Shown here one piece after another: positions 43,404 through 53,267 of a stretch of DNA of 64,000 bases. How positions within the stretch are numbered: the first letter of the stretch is position 1; each line of letters opens with the position of its first letter. Under the pieces are notes generated by a model. The model saw nothing but the letters and a program-made list of their open reading frames with translations, did no database searches and was not told the DNA's origin. Origin of the DNA: JAAZGD01 sp964383845 (GTDB taxonomy: Bacteria; Bacillota; Clostridia; Peptostreptococcales; Anaerovoracaceae); NCBI GenBank assembly GCA_964383845.1, contig CAYLIF010000004.1, forward strand, positions 1-64,000, given 5' to 3'. The translations under genes and the position numbers were made by a program.

Positions 43404-44940
43404 TGTTCACCTCTGGAAAATCCTCTCTTTGCCCTCGAATAGTAAATTTAGTGTAATTAGCGGTGTTTTCGTCTCTTAAGCACCAGACGTTTACTGTGAC
43501 TCGAGAGACATTCTTCACACCTTTAAAGATGTACCCCATATTCTCATGTATCTGTCTTTTAATATATGTGTTTATGTCTATCTCTGGGAAGAATATTTTT
43601 GTTTCGTCGAAATCCCTGGAGGTTACCCTGGTATTATCATATATTGGTACATCAAACCAATAGTTAACTACTATTCCGTACGGTTCTTTCTCCGTCTGAA
43701 TTGCTAAGGCTTTCTCTGCAAAAGTGCCTTCTTCTGTATTGATTTTTCCCTTCAAAGGCAATGACATAATTAAGCTTCCCACCTTCATGGCATCTCCAAC
43801 ATAATCTGTACTGTTTATTTCTTCACTATAAGGGAGAATTCTTTCTTTATACCATTGATTAGCCATAACTAATACGCTGGCATCCAGGCCATATTCAGCT
43901 AGATTTGAAGGATGGATAAAACCGATAAAATATAGTCGACTTAAGTTCTCATGCTCCACATAAATATTCTCCGCAAATATGGCGTAGCGTTCAGGATATC
44001 TCTTGTTTCCCCCTTCAGTCATTTCAAAGCCACCACCTGCGGTATCCATATACTTTTCTGGTTTGTAGGGAATTAGCTCGTAGTCGACTTTGTAAACCTT
44101 TAATGAAGGGTAAATTGATTTCCAAGGAGATTGATCGGGATAAGGAGCTCTGTCATCTAAGATAGTAGGAATATCATTGGCCACTCCAACATCTGTCATG
44201 TCGTTTATTTTGTAACCAATAATGGTTCTCTCTAAAGGTAAATCCATGGAAATGTAATCTTTTAACATGGTTTCTAGAAGTTCTTTTGGCTGAGTGCTCC
44301 ATTCTCCTGAAAATTCTTTTAACGCATACTTCCCTCTTATGTCCTCTGGGTCGTCAGACTTTCTTAAGGATACCATCATTTTCATAAGCTGTTCGTCGTC
44401 CACCGTTCCATTTTTCGACCAAAAACAATAGATGTCCGAGGATAGAGCAAACATGTATTGATAGTTTTTCCCATCTACAGTTAATTTTCCATGATATCCC
44501 TTTATCCACAAAAGTCCTTCGGGAGCTTCTATTTCTTCAAGGACTATTTCCTTTGCTTTTGGATGTGTAGTCTTTAGGAATTCACGAAAATATTCTTTCC
44601 AATCAATTTTATCGAGTAGGTCTTTTTTTGTTGCCTCTCCAAATACTTCTCTCAAGGTTTCCTTTGCTTCTTTGTTTAAAGAAACTTGTTTTGTACCTGC
44701 AAAGACTCCATTCTCGTTGGTGAAAACCAACTCCCCTTGGGAAAAATTCTCATCTATATTATATTGGGTTTCCATTCCATCAATCCAAGTTTCAGGAACA
44801 TTAAATATTATATCCCCATAGGCTCCCCCTGAAGGATAAATAATAGCTTCACTTTTAACTTCTCTATCTTTGCCACAGCCTACACTAAATAAAGCTAAAA
44901 TAGCCGTTAATAATAGTAACGTACAAAGTTTTTTCTTCAT
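43393..44940 (-). CDS. Predicted lipoprotein of unknown function
   Basis: 515 residues. The N-terminal signal ends FSVGCGK (Cys22, lipobox-like). The mature protein has mixed alpha/beta character without repeats or low complexity and is probably anchored outside the membrane. I recognise no family. Its end overlaps the SDR start by 11 bases, which suggests joint expression, though a physical role with the aminotransferase/SDR pair is not obvious. Confidence 0.72.
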   Translation of the reverse strand: MKKKLCTLLLLTAILALFSVGCGKDREVKSEAIIYPSGGAYGDIIFNVPETWIDGMETQYNIDENFSQGELVFTNENGVFAGTKQVSLNKEAKETLREVFGEATKKDLLDKIDWKEYFREFLKTTHPKAKEIVLEEIEAPEGLLWIKGYHGKLTVDGKNYQYMFALSSDIYCFWSKNGTVDDEQLMKMMVSLRKSDDPEDIRGKYALKEFSGEWSTQPKELLETMLKDYISMDLPLERTIIGYKINDMTDVGVANDIPTILDDRAPYPDQSPWKSIYPSLKVYKVDYELIPYKPEKYMDTAGGGFEMTEGGNKRYPERYAIFAENIYVEHENLSRLYFIGFIHPSNLAEYGLDASVLVMANQWYKERILPYSEEINSTDYVGDAMKVGSLIMSLPLKGKINTEEGTFAEKALAIQTEKEPYGIVVNYWFDVPIYDNTRVTSRDFDETKIFFPEIDINTYIKRQIHENMGYIFKGVKNVSRVTVNVWCLRDENTANYTKFTIRGQREDFPEVNNDN

Positions 44941-44985
44941 AGAAGAAAACCACCCTTTCTATATCTTGGTTCAATATTTTTATTT

Positions 44986-45576
44986 TTAAAACAAAAAGCC
45001 TTTGAGTATGCAGTCTGCAATAAATGCTTGACCTTCTACTGTAGGATGAAGGCCATCGTGGAATGCTTTTTCTGAGCCCACACTTTTTACAAAGCCTTTA
45101 TACATTTCTTGTAAATCTAAAAAGATAATAGATTGATCATTTATCTCTCCTTTTATTAATTCACCTAGCTCCTCAAGCTGCTGGTTTACCTTGTAGTAAT
45201 CCACATCTGAATCAGCCATCCAAGCTTCTCGGGCCATTTCTGGAACAGTTAACAAGGGTGTCATTAATAGTACATCAATTTGATGTTTACTTGCTAAGCT
45301 GGTCATCGCTTTTATCTTTTCAAAGGCACCCGCAACGGTGTCAAGAGAGAATATAAAGTCATTGGTTCCTGTGAGAATAGTAACTATATCTGCTTTATGG
45401 TCTATAACATCGTGTTGAAAACGGTCTAGTACCTGGGCAGTGCTTTCACCATTTACTCCTTTATTGATAACATTATATCCCGTGGTCTCTCTAATTAAGG
45501 AAGGAAAACTTTGGCTTCTCTTAAAAGGAAATCCATTTGTAATACTATTTCCAATACATACAATCTTCTTCTTCAT
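44986..45576 (-). CDS. SGNH/GDSL-type hydrolase
   Basis: 196 residues. Block I GNSITNG (about 8-14) carries the catalytic Ser, block II Gly is in VNGEST, block III GTNDF holds the oxyanion Asn, and block V DGLHPT supplies the Asp-His pair. No signal peptide, so it acts in the cytosol, probably on an ester or thioester; the substrate is unknown. It lies 45 bases from the lipoprotein gene. Confidence 0.92.
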   Translation of the reverse strand: MKKKIVCIGNSITNGFPFKRSQSFPSLIRETTGYNVINKGVNGESTAQVLDRFQHDVIDHKADIVTILTGTNDFIFSLDTVAGAFEKIKAMTSLASKHQIDVLLMTPLLTVPEMAREAWMADSDVDYYKVNQQLEELGELIKGEINDQSIIFLDLQEMYKGFVKSVGSEKAFHDGLHPTVEGQAFIADCILKGFLF

Positions 45577-45621
45577 CTATATCCTCCTTGTCTATCCTAT
45601 GCTTTAGCTGCTAGAGTTCCT

Positions 45622-47151
45622 TTAGGAGAAATATAAGTTGGTAGTAACATACTCAGGGTCGCTTGTTGAATCCACACCCAAAGACCTTAACGTCTGTTCA
45701 TCTCTATCACTAAGAATTGCTGTACAGTGAGCTTTCAGACCCCTTAAGGCCAAAAGTTTTTCTGCTGCTAGCTCTGCTGTAGGATTTGTGTGGGAAGAAA
45801 TAGTCAAAGCACTTAAGACTTCTTCTAGGTTAAGGCTTCCTCTATCTTGTGCTAGTATTTGGGTTTTCAAATGTTGAATTGACTCTAGTATATTTGCAGA
45901 TATTAAAGGCATCTCATCCCCAATATTCGCTAACTTCTTAATGGCATTCAAAACACAGGCCGCTGCTGCAACCATTCTTCTAGAACTTCTTCCTGTTACC
46001 ATGGTTCCATCTGGTAGTTCCATGGCCATAACTACAACGTTCTCATATCTCTCATCACAATTTCTTTTCATCTCTGCATAATCTCTGGCAGGTGAAACAA
46101 CGGCCCGATCTTCTACGTGAAGGTTCATATCGTCCATTATCAATTTGGAACGTTTTACAGCATCGCTTTGTATTTTACCTTTTTTATAATCACAAAGAGC
46201 TATTATGTATCTTCTTATTATTTCTTGGGCTGCCGCTTCTCTGCAAATGTTGTCATCTATAATTCCAAACCCTACTCGGTTTACACCCATATCCGTAGGG
46301 GACTTATATTCAGATTCTTGATGGGTAATCTTTTCGATAATTCTCTTAACCACAGGGAAAACCTCTAAGTCTCTATTATAATTTATCACTGTTTCTCCAT
46401 AGGCCTCTAAATGAAAGTTGTCTATCATATTAACATCTTTAAGGTCTACAGTGGCTGCTTCATAAGCTACATTCACTGGATGTTTCAAGGGAAGATTCCA
46501 AATAGGGAAAGTTTCAAACTTGGCATAACGAACCTTCAAACCTCTCAGGTTATCGTGATAAAGTTGAGATAAACATGTTGCTAGTTTTCCAGATCCACCT
46601 CCAGGGCCTGTTACAACAACTAAAGGTTTTGTAACTTCCACGTAAGGGTTTGCTCCATATCCTTCTGGAGATACTATAGTTTCAACATCAGTTGGATATC
46701 CTTTGGTGAATGAATGCTTATATGTTCTAATACCTCGGCGGTTTAATTTGCTGATAAACATATTCACTGCAGGGGCATCTTCATAACGGGTTACAACTAC
46801 TCCGTTGATTTCTAATTCAAATTGACGAAATGTATCAATAAGTCTTAAAACCTCTAGATCATAAGTGATCCCAAAGTCTTGACGTGTCTTGTTTGTGGTA
46901 ATATCTCCTGCGTAAATGCAGAGGATTATTTCTGCCCGATCTTTTAATCGATGCAAGAGTTTGATCTTTGCGTTTTCATCAAATCCTGGTAACACACGCA
47001 TTGCATGTTTATCGTGTACCAGTTTTCCGCCGAATTCTAAGTAAAGCCTTTGGCTATTTCCTTGGTCAATCCGCTCCAAAATATATTTTTCTTGCTCCGC
47101 CATATAATATTCTGAATCGAATCCAATTTTACCAAGTTTAGTCATTTTCAC
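45622..47151 (-). CDS. DUF1846 family protein
   Basis: 509 residues, full length for DUF1846 (UPF0371). Family features include the start KIGFDSEYYMAEQ, RLYLEFGGKLVHD, VVTGPGGGSGKLATCLSQ with a P-loop-like GPGGGSGK (about 184-191) and the C-terminal LSDRDEQTLRSLGV. Its biochemical role is unknown; the glycine-rich loop suggests nucleotide binding. It is separated from the S41 protease gene by a terminator and so seems to be a single-gene unit or part of the downstream run. Confidence 0.9.
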   Translation of the reverse strand: MKMTKLGKIGFDSEYYMAEQEKYILERIDQGNSQRLYLEFGGKLVHDKHAMRVLPGFDENAKIKLLHRLKDRAEIILCIYAGDITTNKTRQDFGITYDLEVLRLIDTFRQFELEINGVVVTRYEDAPAVNMFISKLNRRGIRTYKHSFTKGYPTDVETIVSPEGYGANPYVEVTKPLVVVTGPGGGSGKLATCLSQLYHDNLRGLKVRYAKFETFPIWNLPLKHPVNVAYEAATVDLKDVNMIDNFHLEAYGETVINYNRDLEVFPVVKRIIEKITHQESEYKSPTDMGVNRVGFGIIDDNICREAAAQEIIRRYIIALCDYKKGKIQSDAVKRSKLIMDDMNLHVEDRAVVSPARDYAEMKRNCDERYENVVVMAMELPDGTMVTGRSSRRMVAAAACVLNAIKKLANIGDEMPLISANILESIQHLKTQILAQDRGSLNLEEVLSALTISSHTNPTAELAAEKLLALRGLKAHCTAILSDRDEQTLRSLGVDSTSDPEYVTTNLYFS

Positions 47152-47217
47152 ACCTCTTCCGCTGTTAATTATCGTCTATTTTTAATGGGTATTTCCTACA
47201 ATTGTGTTGGTATCTCA

Positions 47218-47242
47218 AGAAAAAAAGCGGCATTTGCCGCCT
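47218..47242 (-). terminator. Terminator after the S41 protease gene
   Basis: Minus strand GCGGC-aaat-GCCGC stem followed by TTTTTTTC, about 10 bases after the stop at 47250. Confidence 0.85.
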
Positions 47243-47249
47243 AATATTT

Positions 47250-48686
47250 TTAGTGAGCCAAAATCTCTTTGGCTTTTTTTAATTGTTTATCTTCATTCAC
47301 TATACCATGGGAATAATCATAAGCCCATGTGTCAATTTTAGACATAGTGGTATAATCTAAGGTTCCATAAGGCCAAAGACCTGCATCTCTTTGAAATTCT
47401 TTTACAGCAAGCACAGTTTCCGGCCCCATTATCCCAGAAGGAGTAACTGCATAGCCCATTAGAGACATGCGTTGTTGAGCTCCATAAACATTAAGCCCAA
47501 TAGTCCCAAAAGATGGCTTAACCTTTTCGTTCATTGGAACAAATTTACCATAAGCAGTCTTAGCCGCGGCTAAATCTGCTGCCACATGATTACTTACAAT
47601 AAAATCTGGGGTAATTCCTTTTTTATCTATTTGCTTTTTGTTTGGCGTTAAAAAGTAAAATACAGATAATTTAAAGCTACCTTCTTTACCCATAGCCCCA
47701 ACCATTTGTGCAACCCCTTTGCCATAAGTATTTGTCCCAACAATTTTAGCAGTTTTGCTATCTTGCAAGGCTCCTACAAGAAGTTCCGTGGCGCTAGCAC
47801 TTCCACCATCTACTAGTACCACCGTTGGTAGAACATATTGGCCAGATTTAGTTGAAGAGTAAGTTTCTAATAATTTCCCCTGCCTAAAAAAATGTGTGAT
47901 ATCTCCTTCATCAATATAATAGTCTGCAATATTAATGGCTGTGTTTATAAGGCCTCCTCCATTACCCCTTAGGTCTAGTATCAAGGATTCTGCGCCTTGA
48001 TTAACAAGTGCAATTCTGGCCTTATTAAATTCTTGATCAGCATCGCTATCAAATGATGATATTTTAACATATCCTATTTTATTATCTATTAGTTCGTAGC
48101 TCACAGCTTTTGATAGAATTTTATCTCTAATAACCGTTAGGTCATAACGGATTCCGTTCCTTAATATTGAAATAACAACTTGGCTTTTCGCTGGACCTCT
48201 GAGCAGCAAAGCGATTTCTTCTAAAGTTTTCTGAGTAATATCTTGTCCATTAATATGAGTAAGAACATCTCCTATTTTGATTCCGGCTTTTGCACCAGGC
48301 CCCCCTGAATGTAAATCAGTTACGACACATTGATCTGCACTTTTGCTTATTGTAACTCCTACACCTTCGTAATTGTTGTTCACCATTTGTTGAAAATCCT
48401 GTCCGCCTTCAGGTTTTTGAAAATATACGCTGAAAGGATCTCCAAGACTTTGGGTTACACCAGAAAATGCTCCTTTAAGTACATCGTCAAAGGTAACGTT
48501 GTCTTTATAGTTTTCGTCAATATAAAGGATGTAATCCTCTAAGGCTTTTAAACCCTCCTGTAATCTTTGCTTCTCTGTAGTTGTAGTTCCATAAACAGAA
48601 GGAACAAAAAATACGAAAGCTACAGAAGTCAGAACCATAGCCACGATTATAATAATCGCAATGGCTTTTACAGTTGTTTGTTTCAT
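47250..48686 (-). CDS. S41 family C-terminal processing protease
   Basis: 478 residues. An N-terminal membrane helix (8-30) exports it. A PDZ domain spans about 105-185 and the S41 core about 195-385 with the Ser-Lys dyad Ser298 (GGSASATE) and Lys323 (TYGKGVAQ). The last 70 residues form a peptidoglycan-binding-type domain (LMGYAVTPSGIMGPET). It cuts exported proteins, often in spore formation or cell-wall turnover in Firmicutes. It ends in a strong terminator. Confidence 0.93.
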   Translation of the reverse strand: MKQTTVKAIAIIIIVAMVLTSVAFVFFVPSVYGTTTTEKQRLQEGLKALEDYILYIDENYKDNVTFDDVLKGAFSGVTQSLGDPFSVYFQKPEGGQDFQQMVNNNYEGVGVTISKSADQCVVTDLHSGGPGAKAGIKIGDVLTHINGQDITQKTLEEIALLLRGPAKSQVVISILRNGIRYDLTVIRDKILSKAVSYELIDNKIGYVKISSFDSDADQEFNKARIALVNQGAESLILDLRGNGGGLINTAINIADYYIDEGDITHFFRQGKLLETYSSTKSGQYVLPTVVLVDGGSASATELLVGALQDSKTAKIVGTNTYGKGVAQMVGAMGKEGSFKLSVFYFLTPNKKQIDKKGITPDFIVSNHVAADLAAAKTAYGKFVPMNEKVKPSFGTIGLNVYGAQQRMSLMGYAVTPSGIMGPETVLAVKEFQRDAGLWPYGTLDYTTMSKIDTWAYDYSHGIVNEDKQLKKAKEILAH

Positions 48687-48706
48687 TCTTGGCTGCCTTT
48701 CTTTTT

Positions 48707-49135
48707 CTACATAACTTCTATTTTTAACTTGTTATGACTTTCAGATAAACCTCTGAGACTTATATGATAATCGATATCCAAAGACCCACTTCCTTCGTCT
48801 CTCATATTATTCTCTACTAGGTTCGTAAGAACTTCCATTTCAAAAACTCCAAAGGGCGTTTCGTAAAGTCCCGTTGTCCTTTTCCCTTTTTCAAATTCTA
48901 TTTCAGTGTCATCCTCAGGATCTCCACTTCTCTTCATGATGACTTTATCTCCAGTAAGCTTAAGATGTGTCTTACATCCGATCATCCCTGAGAACTCGCT
49001 TTCATCGTATTCGAAATGAAGGGATTTCCCTTTTTTATAGAATTTCCCCTCTGTCACTAGTTCAATCTTCTCTTCTTCTTCTCCTACGTAGATTTGCTTA
49101 CCTACGATTTTTAACATTATATCTTTCATATCCAT
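48707..49135 (-). CDS. DUF1934 family beta-barrel protein
   Basis: 142 residues. The core pattern (ELVTEGKFYKKGKSLHFEYDESEFSG, then VIMKRSG and GLYETPFGVFEMEVLTN) matches DUF1934 (YwiB-like), a small lipocalin-like barrel of unknown function common in Firmicutes. It overlaps the Ddl gene by 38 bases; a start at the internal Met (49117) would shorten but not remove the overlap. Confidence 0.85.
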   Translation of the reverse strand: MDMKDIMLKIVGKQIYVGEEEEKIELVTEGKFYKKGKSLHFEYDESEFSGMIGCKTHLKLTGDKVIMKRSGDPEDDTEIEFEKGKRTTGLYETPFGVFEMEVLTNLVENNMRDEGSGSLDIDYHISLRGLSESHNKLKIEVM

Positions 49136-50147
49136 ACCCCACTATACGTTTTATCAATTCCGGAAATTTAAGGCCAGAAGCTTCCCACAAGAGTGGCATC
49201 ATACTGTACTTAGTAAATCCTGGAATCGTGTTAATTTCATTTATATATATTGTACCCAATTTTTTGTCTTTAAAGAAGTCAATTCTTGCAAATCCCTGTC
49301 CATCAACCACTTGAAAGGCTTTTAAAGCTATTTCCCTGATTTCTTCCTCATCCTCTTTAGAGATTTTGGCAGGAATCATTAGCTTTGAAGCGCCTTCGGC
49401 TTGATACTTTGCCTTGTAGTCGTAAAACTCTTCAGCAGGTAGAATCTCCCCAATTACCGAGACTTCCATATCCTCTATTGTATTGCCTATTACCGATACT
49501 TCTAATTCCCTGCAATCTACAGCCTCTTCAACAAGAATTCTTCGATCATAATTAAGTGCATTAATTAATGCTGATCTTAGATTTTCAGGATCCTTAACCT
49601 TGGTCACTCCTACGCTAGATCCCATATTTGCAGGTTTTACAAATACCGGAAATTTTAATTTCTCTCCAACTTTATCCTCAGCAGCTTGAGGATCACTGGT
49701 TACATCTTCCTCTCGAAAAAAGATATACTTACATTGAGTTAGTCCAGCACACTTAAAAACATCCTTAGCAATAGCTTTGTCCATGGCTACTGATGATGCC
49801 AATACACCACAACCTCCATATGGAATATCTAACATTTCCAATAGCCCTTGGATGGTTCCATCCTCGCCGTAAGGCCCATGGAGTATAGGCAGAATAAAGT
49901 CCACCTTTTCTCTGATATGCCCTATTTCAAGAGGCTCAGACAATGCTTCCCATTTATCTTTTACAAGGTCTTCTAAGGAACCATTAAATAGTCTCCATTG
50001 GCCGTCTCTTGTTATGCCTACAGGAATAATCTCATAATCTTGAATTTCTCTTGCAGCCTTTATGACTGCAGCCGCTGACATTAACGAGATTTCATATTCT
50101 TTTGACCGACTTCCGAAAACAACTCCTATACGCTTTTTAGTCATCAT
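49098..50147 (-). CDS. ddl: D-alanine--D-alanine ligase
   Basis: 349 residues. ATP-grasp fold with GVVFGSRSKEYEISLMSA at the N-terminus, LHGPYGEDGTIQGLLE, PVFVKPANMGSSVGVTK, VEEAVDCRELEVSV and the catalytic tail YINEINTIPGFTKYSMMP. It joins two D-Ala for peptidoglycan; the Tyr/Phe specificity loop would decide D-Ala versus D-lactate, which I cannot settle by eye. Its start overlaps the phospho-sugar mutase stop (ATGA). Confidence 0.95.
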   Translation of the reverse strand: MMTKKRIGVVFGSRSKEYEISLMSAAAVIKAAREIQDYEIIPVGITRDGQWRLFNGSLEDLVKDKWEALSEPLEIGHIREKVDFILPILHGPYGEDGTIQGLLEMLDIPYGGCGVLASSVAMDKAIAKDVFKCAGLTQCKYIFFREEDVTSDPQAAEDKVGEKLKFPVFVKPANMGSSVGVTKVKDPENLRSALINALNYDRRILVEEAVDCRELEVSVIGNTIEDMEVSVIGEILPAEEFYDYKAKYQAEGASKLMIPAKISKEDEEEIREIALKAFQVVDGQGFARIDFFKDKKLGTIYINEINTIPGFTKYSMMPLLWEASGLKFPELIKRIVGYGYERYNVKNRR

Positions 50148-51835
50148 GCTTCCTTATTCTCAATCCATGCTTTGAGTTCATCGGACATTTCTTTTAGAAA
50201 GGTTTCAACTTCTGCAGAACTTTTTCCAGTGCCAAAAATATATATTTTTAATTTTGGTTCTGTACCTGAAGGACGAACAGCAAAGCCTCTGTCATCTTTC
50301 ATTAGAAATTCCACCAAGTTGGAGGGTGGCAAAAAGTTTCCTTCGCCGTAATCTATAAAGCCAGTAATTTCATGCCTACCAACTTGCTTTAAAGGTTTAT
50401 TTCGAAGCTCATCCATAATTAGGGTCATTTTGTCCATTCCCTTTGCTCCCGGGAACTGAAAATCCAACAAATGGTTGCGATAATATCCGTATTCTTTATG
50501 CAATTCTTCTAAACGATCCATTAAGGTTTTCCCTTGGTCCTTGTAATAGGCAGCCATCTCACATACCAACATGGCCGCATTAACCCCATCTTTATCTCTC
50601 ACATAGGTACCTGACAGGTATCCATAACTTTCTTCGAATCCAAAGATATAATCATCTTCCCTGCCTTTATCTTCCTCTTCTCCAATAATTGTTCCAATGT
50701 ATTTAAAGCCAGTTAATGTTGTAATAACTCTAACTCCATATTTTTTACAAATCTCATCGCCCATTTTTGTTGTAACTACCGTTCTAACAATATAGGGGTT
50801 TGTGGGCATAGTTCCTTTGCTGTCTCTGATATGACAAAGGTACTCCGTTAAAAGCACTCCTATTTGATTGCCAGTTAGCAAATGATACTCGTCTTGATGA
50901 AGAACCGCAACTCCAAGCCTATCGCTGTCTGGATCTGTAGCCAAAAGTATGTCCGTTCCTTTTTCCTCTGCTAATGCTAGCCCTAATGTTAGTGCTTCTT
51001 TTTTCTCTGGATTAGGATATGGACATGTTGGAAAATCTCCGTCTGGATTTTCTTGCTCTGGAACTACGTAAATATCATTTACCCCAATACGCTTTAGTAT
51101 TTCTAGAACTGGAAGCAAACCAGCTCCATTTAATGGTGTGTAGGTCACAGATAGGTCTCCACAGTCTATCCCTGTTGATTCTCCAAACACTGCATCGTAA
51201 TAGGCGGATTTGGTGGCTTCGCCCATCATAGTCAGTTTACCACTTTCGCATTTCAAAGAGTCTACAAACCATTCTTGTTTTTCAACCAAGTCTAATATTT
51301 CATTGGCTTCTTCTTCACTGACCTGACAGCCTCGGCTATCATATACTTTATAGCCATTATATTCAGAAGGGTTATGGCTTGCTGTAACCATTATTCCCAT
51401 TGCACAGCTATGAAATCTAACTGCAAAGCTCAATGCTGGAGCAGGAGTCAAAGTGTCATATAAGAAGGCCTCTAAGCCAGCTGCGCAAACAATTCCTGCT
51501 ATTGCACTTGCAAACTCCGCTGATTTGTTACGGCTATCATACCCTATGGCGACAGATTTTCCCAGTTTATTTTTTTGTATATAGTCAATTAAACCTCTTG
51601 TGGTTTTTTCTACAGTATATCGATTCATTCTATTGGTACCTGCTCCAAGCTTGCCCCGAAGGCCTCCGGTACCAAATGATAATTCTCTGTAAAACCTATC
51701 AGACATTTCTTCCTGGGCTAACTTGTCTCCCCGGGCTGCTGCCTCCACAAGTTTCCTTAGTTCATCTTTTATATCCAAATCCAGATCTTCTCGAGAGATC
51801 CAACTTTTCACTTTTTCTTCTATAGTTTTATTCAC
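50144..51835 (-). CDS. pgcA: Phospho-sugar mutase (phosphoglucomutase type)
   Basis: 563 residues, the PgcA-type alpha-phosphoglucomutase. The serine phosphorylation loop is TASHNPSEYNGYK, the metal loop DPDSDRLGV and the sugar loop GFEESYGYLSG. A C-terminal phosphate-binding segment is RPSGTEPKLKIY. It converts glucose 6-phosphate and glucose 1-phosphate for cell-wall and capsule precursors. It overlaps ddl and diverges from the HtrA gene. A 9-bp direct repeat lies over its promoter. Confidence 0.95.
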   Translation of the reverse strand: MNKTIEEKVKSWISREDLDLDIKDELRKLVEAAARGDKLAQEEMSDRFYRELSFGTGGLRGKLGAGTNRMNRYTVEKTTRGLIDYIQKNKLGKSVAIGYDSRNKSAEFASAIAGIVCAAGLEAFLYDTLTPAPALSFAVRFHSCAMGIMVTASHNPSEYNGYKVYDSRGCQVSEEEANEILDLVEKQEWFVDSLKCESGKLTMMGEATKSAYYDAVFGESTGIDCGDLSVTYTPLNGAGLLPVLEILKRIGVNDIYVVPEQENPDGDFPTCPYPNPEKKEALTLGLALAEEKGTDILLATDPDSDRLGVAVLHQDEYHLLTGNQIGVLLTEYLCHIRDSKGTMPTNPYIVRTVVTTKMGDEICKKYGVRVITTLTGFKYIGTIIGEEEDKGREDDYIFGFEESYGYLSGTYVRDKDGVNAAMLVCEMAAYYKDQGKTLMDRLEELHKEYGYYRNHLLDFQFPGAKGMDKMTLIMDELRNKPLKQVGRHEITGFIDYGEGNFLPPSNLVEFLMKDDRGFAVRPSGTEPKLKIYIFGTGKSSAEVETFLKEMSDELKAWIENKEA

Positions 51836-51873
51836 GGTTTTTCTCCCATTTTTATCGTCTGACTAATCAAAGA

Positions 51874-51902
51874 ATTATACCATGTTTACCATGTTTCATA
51901 AA
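51874..51902 (-). promoter_or_regulatory. Promoter of pgcA with overlapping 9-bp direct repeat
   Basis: On the minus strand the -10 is TATAAT (51874-51879) with a weak -35 TTTATG at 51897-51902. Two head-to-tail copies of AACATGGTA (51878-51895) fill the spacer, so a regulator could bind there. Confidence 0.5.
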
Positions 51903-52022
51903 GTAATTTTTGCTATACCATAAAGTTATGCTTACATAATTTACATATAATCTTCATATTTCAGGAGTATAATATGTGTGCAAATTGGGTATACTAAGTA
52001 TTATATGATAGGGAGGTTATCA

Positions 52023-53252
52023 ATGGAACAATATAAGGAGAATGCTCAAGTACAAGATTATGGTCCAGGCATCAGAAGAGATCCCATGGACAACTCAAAT
52101 AAAAACGAAGAAAAAAAGACGGGCTTTGCAGGGAAAAGTTTAGCTATATTAATCATAATAGCTGTTTTATTTTCTGGCTTAGCGGGATTTACAGGGGGGC
52201 TTTTTGCCACAAGTCTTGCAAACGAGGGTTTGTTTACTGGTATAGTTAGAGCGATACTACCTGACAGGGCAACATCTGAGTTTTCAGAAGGTGGATTAAA
52301 TCTTGCCAAAGCAACGGGTAGTGAGCTTACCATTCAAGAAATTATCAATCGTACAGCCAATGCTGTTGTTGAAATCAGAACAGAATCTGTAGTAACTGAT
52401 GGATGGATTGGTCAGTACGTAACTCAAGGTGCCGGTTCTGGGGTGATTTTTGAGCCAAATGGATATATTATGACCAACAACCATGTTATTCAAAACGCTC
52501 GCAAAATTACAGTGACATTAAAAAACGGAACAGCTTATGAAGCAACCCTAGTTGGCACAGATGCTGAGACGGATGTTGCCGTTATAAAGATTAAGGCTTC
52601 TGGCTTAACTGCAGCAAATATTGGGGATAGTGATCAGTTGGTTTTTGGCGATTTGGCAGTTGCTATTGGTAATCCCTTGGGAGAGTTAGGCGGAACTGCA
52701 ACTGTGGGTATAATAAGCGCTTTAGATAGAGAAGTTACAATAGACAACAAAACCATGTCCTTACTTCAAACAGACGCTTCTATCAATCCTGGTAATTCTG
52801 GAGGAGGTCTCTTCAATCAATATGGCGAATTAGTAGGATTAGTGGTTGCTAAATCCGCAGGTTCAAATGTAGAGGGAATAGGCTTTGCAATTCCAATCAA
52901 CAACGCTTTTAATATTGCAAATGAGTTAATAGAACATGGTTACATACAAGGGCGAGTGCAGATGGGCTTGCTATTAAGAGACATCTCCACATCCCAGGAA
53001 GCCGTGAGAAACGGTGTTAGCGCTTTAGGGGTTTATGTGGTAAAAGCTGAGAGCCCAGAGGCAATAAAAGCTGGTTTTCTAAACGGTGATAGAATTGTAT
53101 CTATTGAGAAGGATATAATAAGTTCATATCCTGAGGTTCTTAAAGCTTTGAAAAAATACTCTGTTGGGGATATCATAGAGGTAACTGTAGCCAGAGACAA
53201 TCAGTCCGTAGTTTTAACTCTAGAACTTGGAGAGAAAAGGCCAATGGCCTAA
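52023..53252 (+). CDS. HtrA/DegP-like membrane-anchored serine protease
   Basis: About 409 residues from the ATG at 52023, which follows GGGAGGTTATC; the frame opens 45 bases earlier. A membrane helix (about 38-60) anchors the protease outside. The trypsin-like triad is His in TNNHVI, Asp in ETDVAVIKI and Ser in PGNSGGGL. A C-terminal PDZ domain follows (about 310-405). It degrades misfolded exported proteins. It is the only plus-strand protein gene here and converges with the GntR gene 15 bases away. Confidence 0.94.
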   Translation: MEQYKENAQVQDYGPGIRRDPMDNSNKNEEKKTGFAGKSLAILIIIAVLFSGLAGFTGGLFATSLANEGLFTGIVRAILPDRATSEFSEGGLNLAKATGSELTIQEIINRTANAVVEIRTESVVTDGWIGQYVTQGAGSGVIFEPNGYIMTNNHVIQNARKITVTLKNGTAYEATLVGTDAETDVAVIKIKASGLTAANIGDSDQLVFGDLAVAIGNPLGELGGTATVGIISALDREVTIDNKTMSLLQTDASINPGNSGGGLFNQYGELVGLVVAKSAGSNVEGIGFAIPINNAFNIANELIEHGYIQGRVQMGLLLRDISTSQEAVRNGVSALGVYVVKAESPEAIKAGFLNGDRIVSIEKDIISSYPEVLKALKKYSVGDIIEVTVARDNQSVVLTLELGEKRPMA

Positions 53253-53267
53253 TCTCTCTATGTTAAT

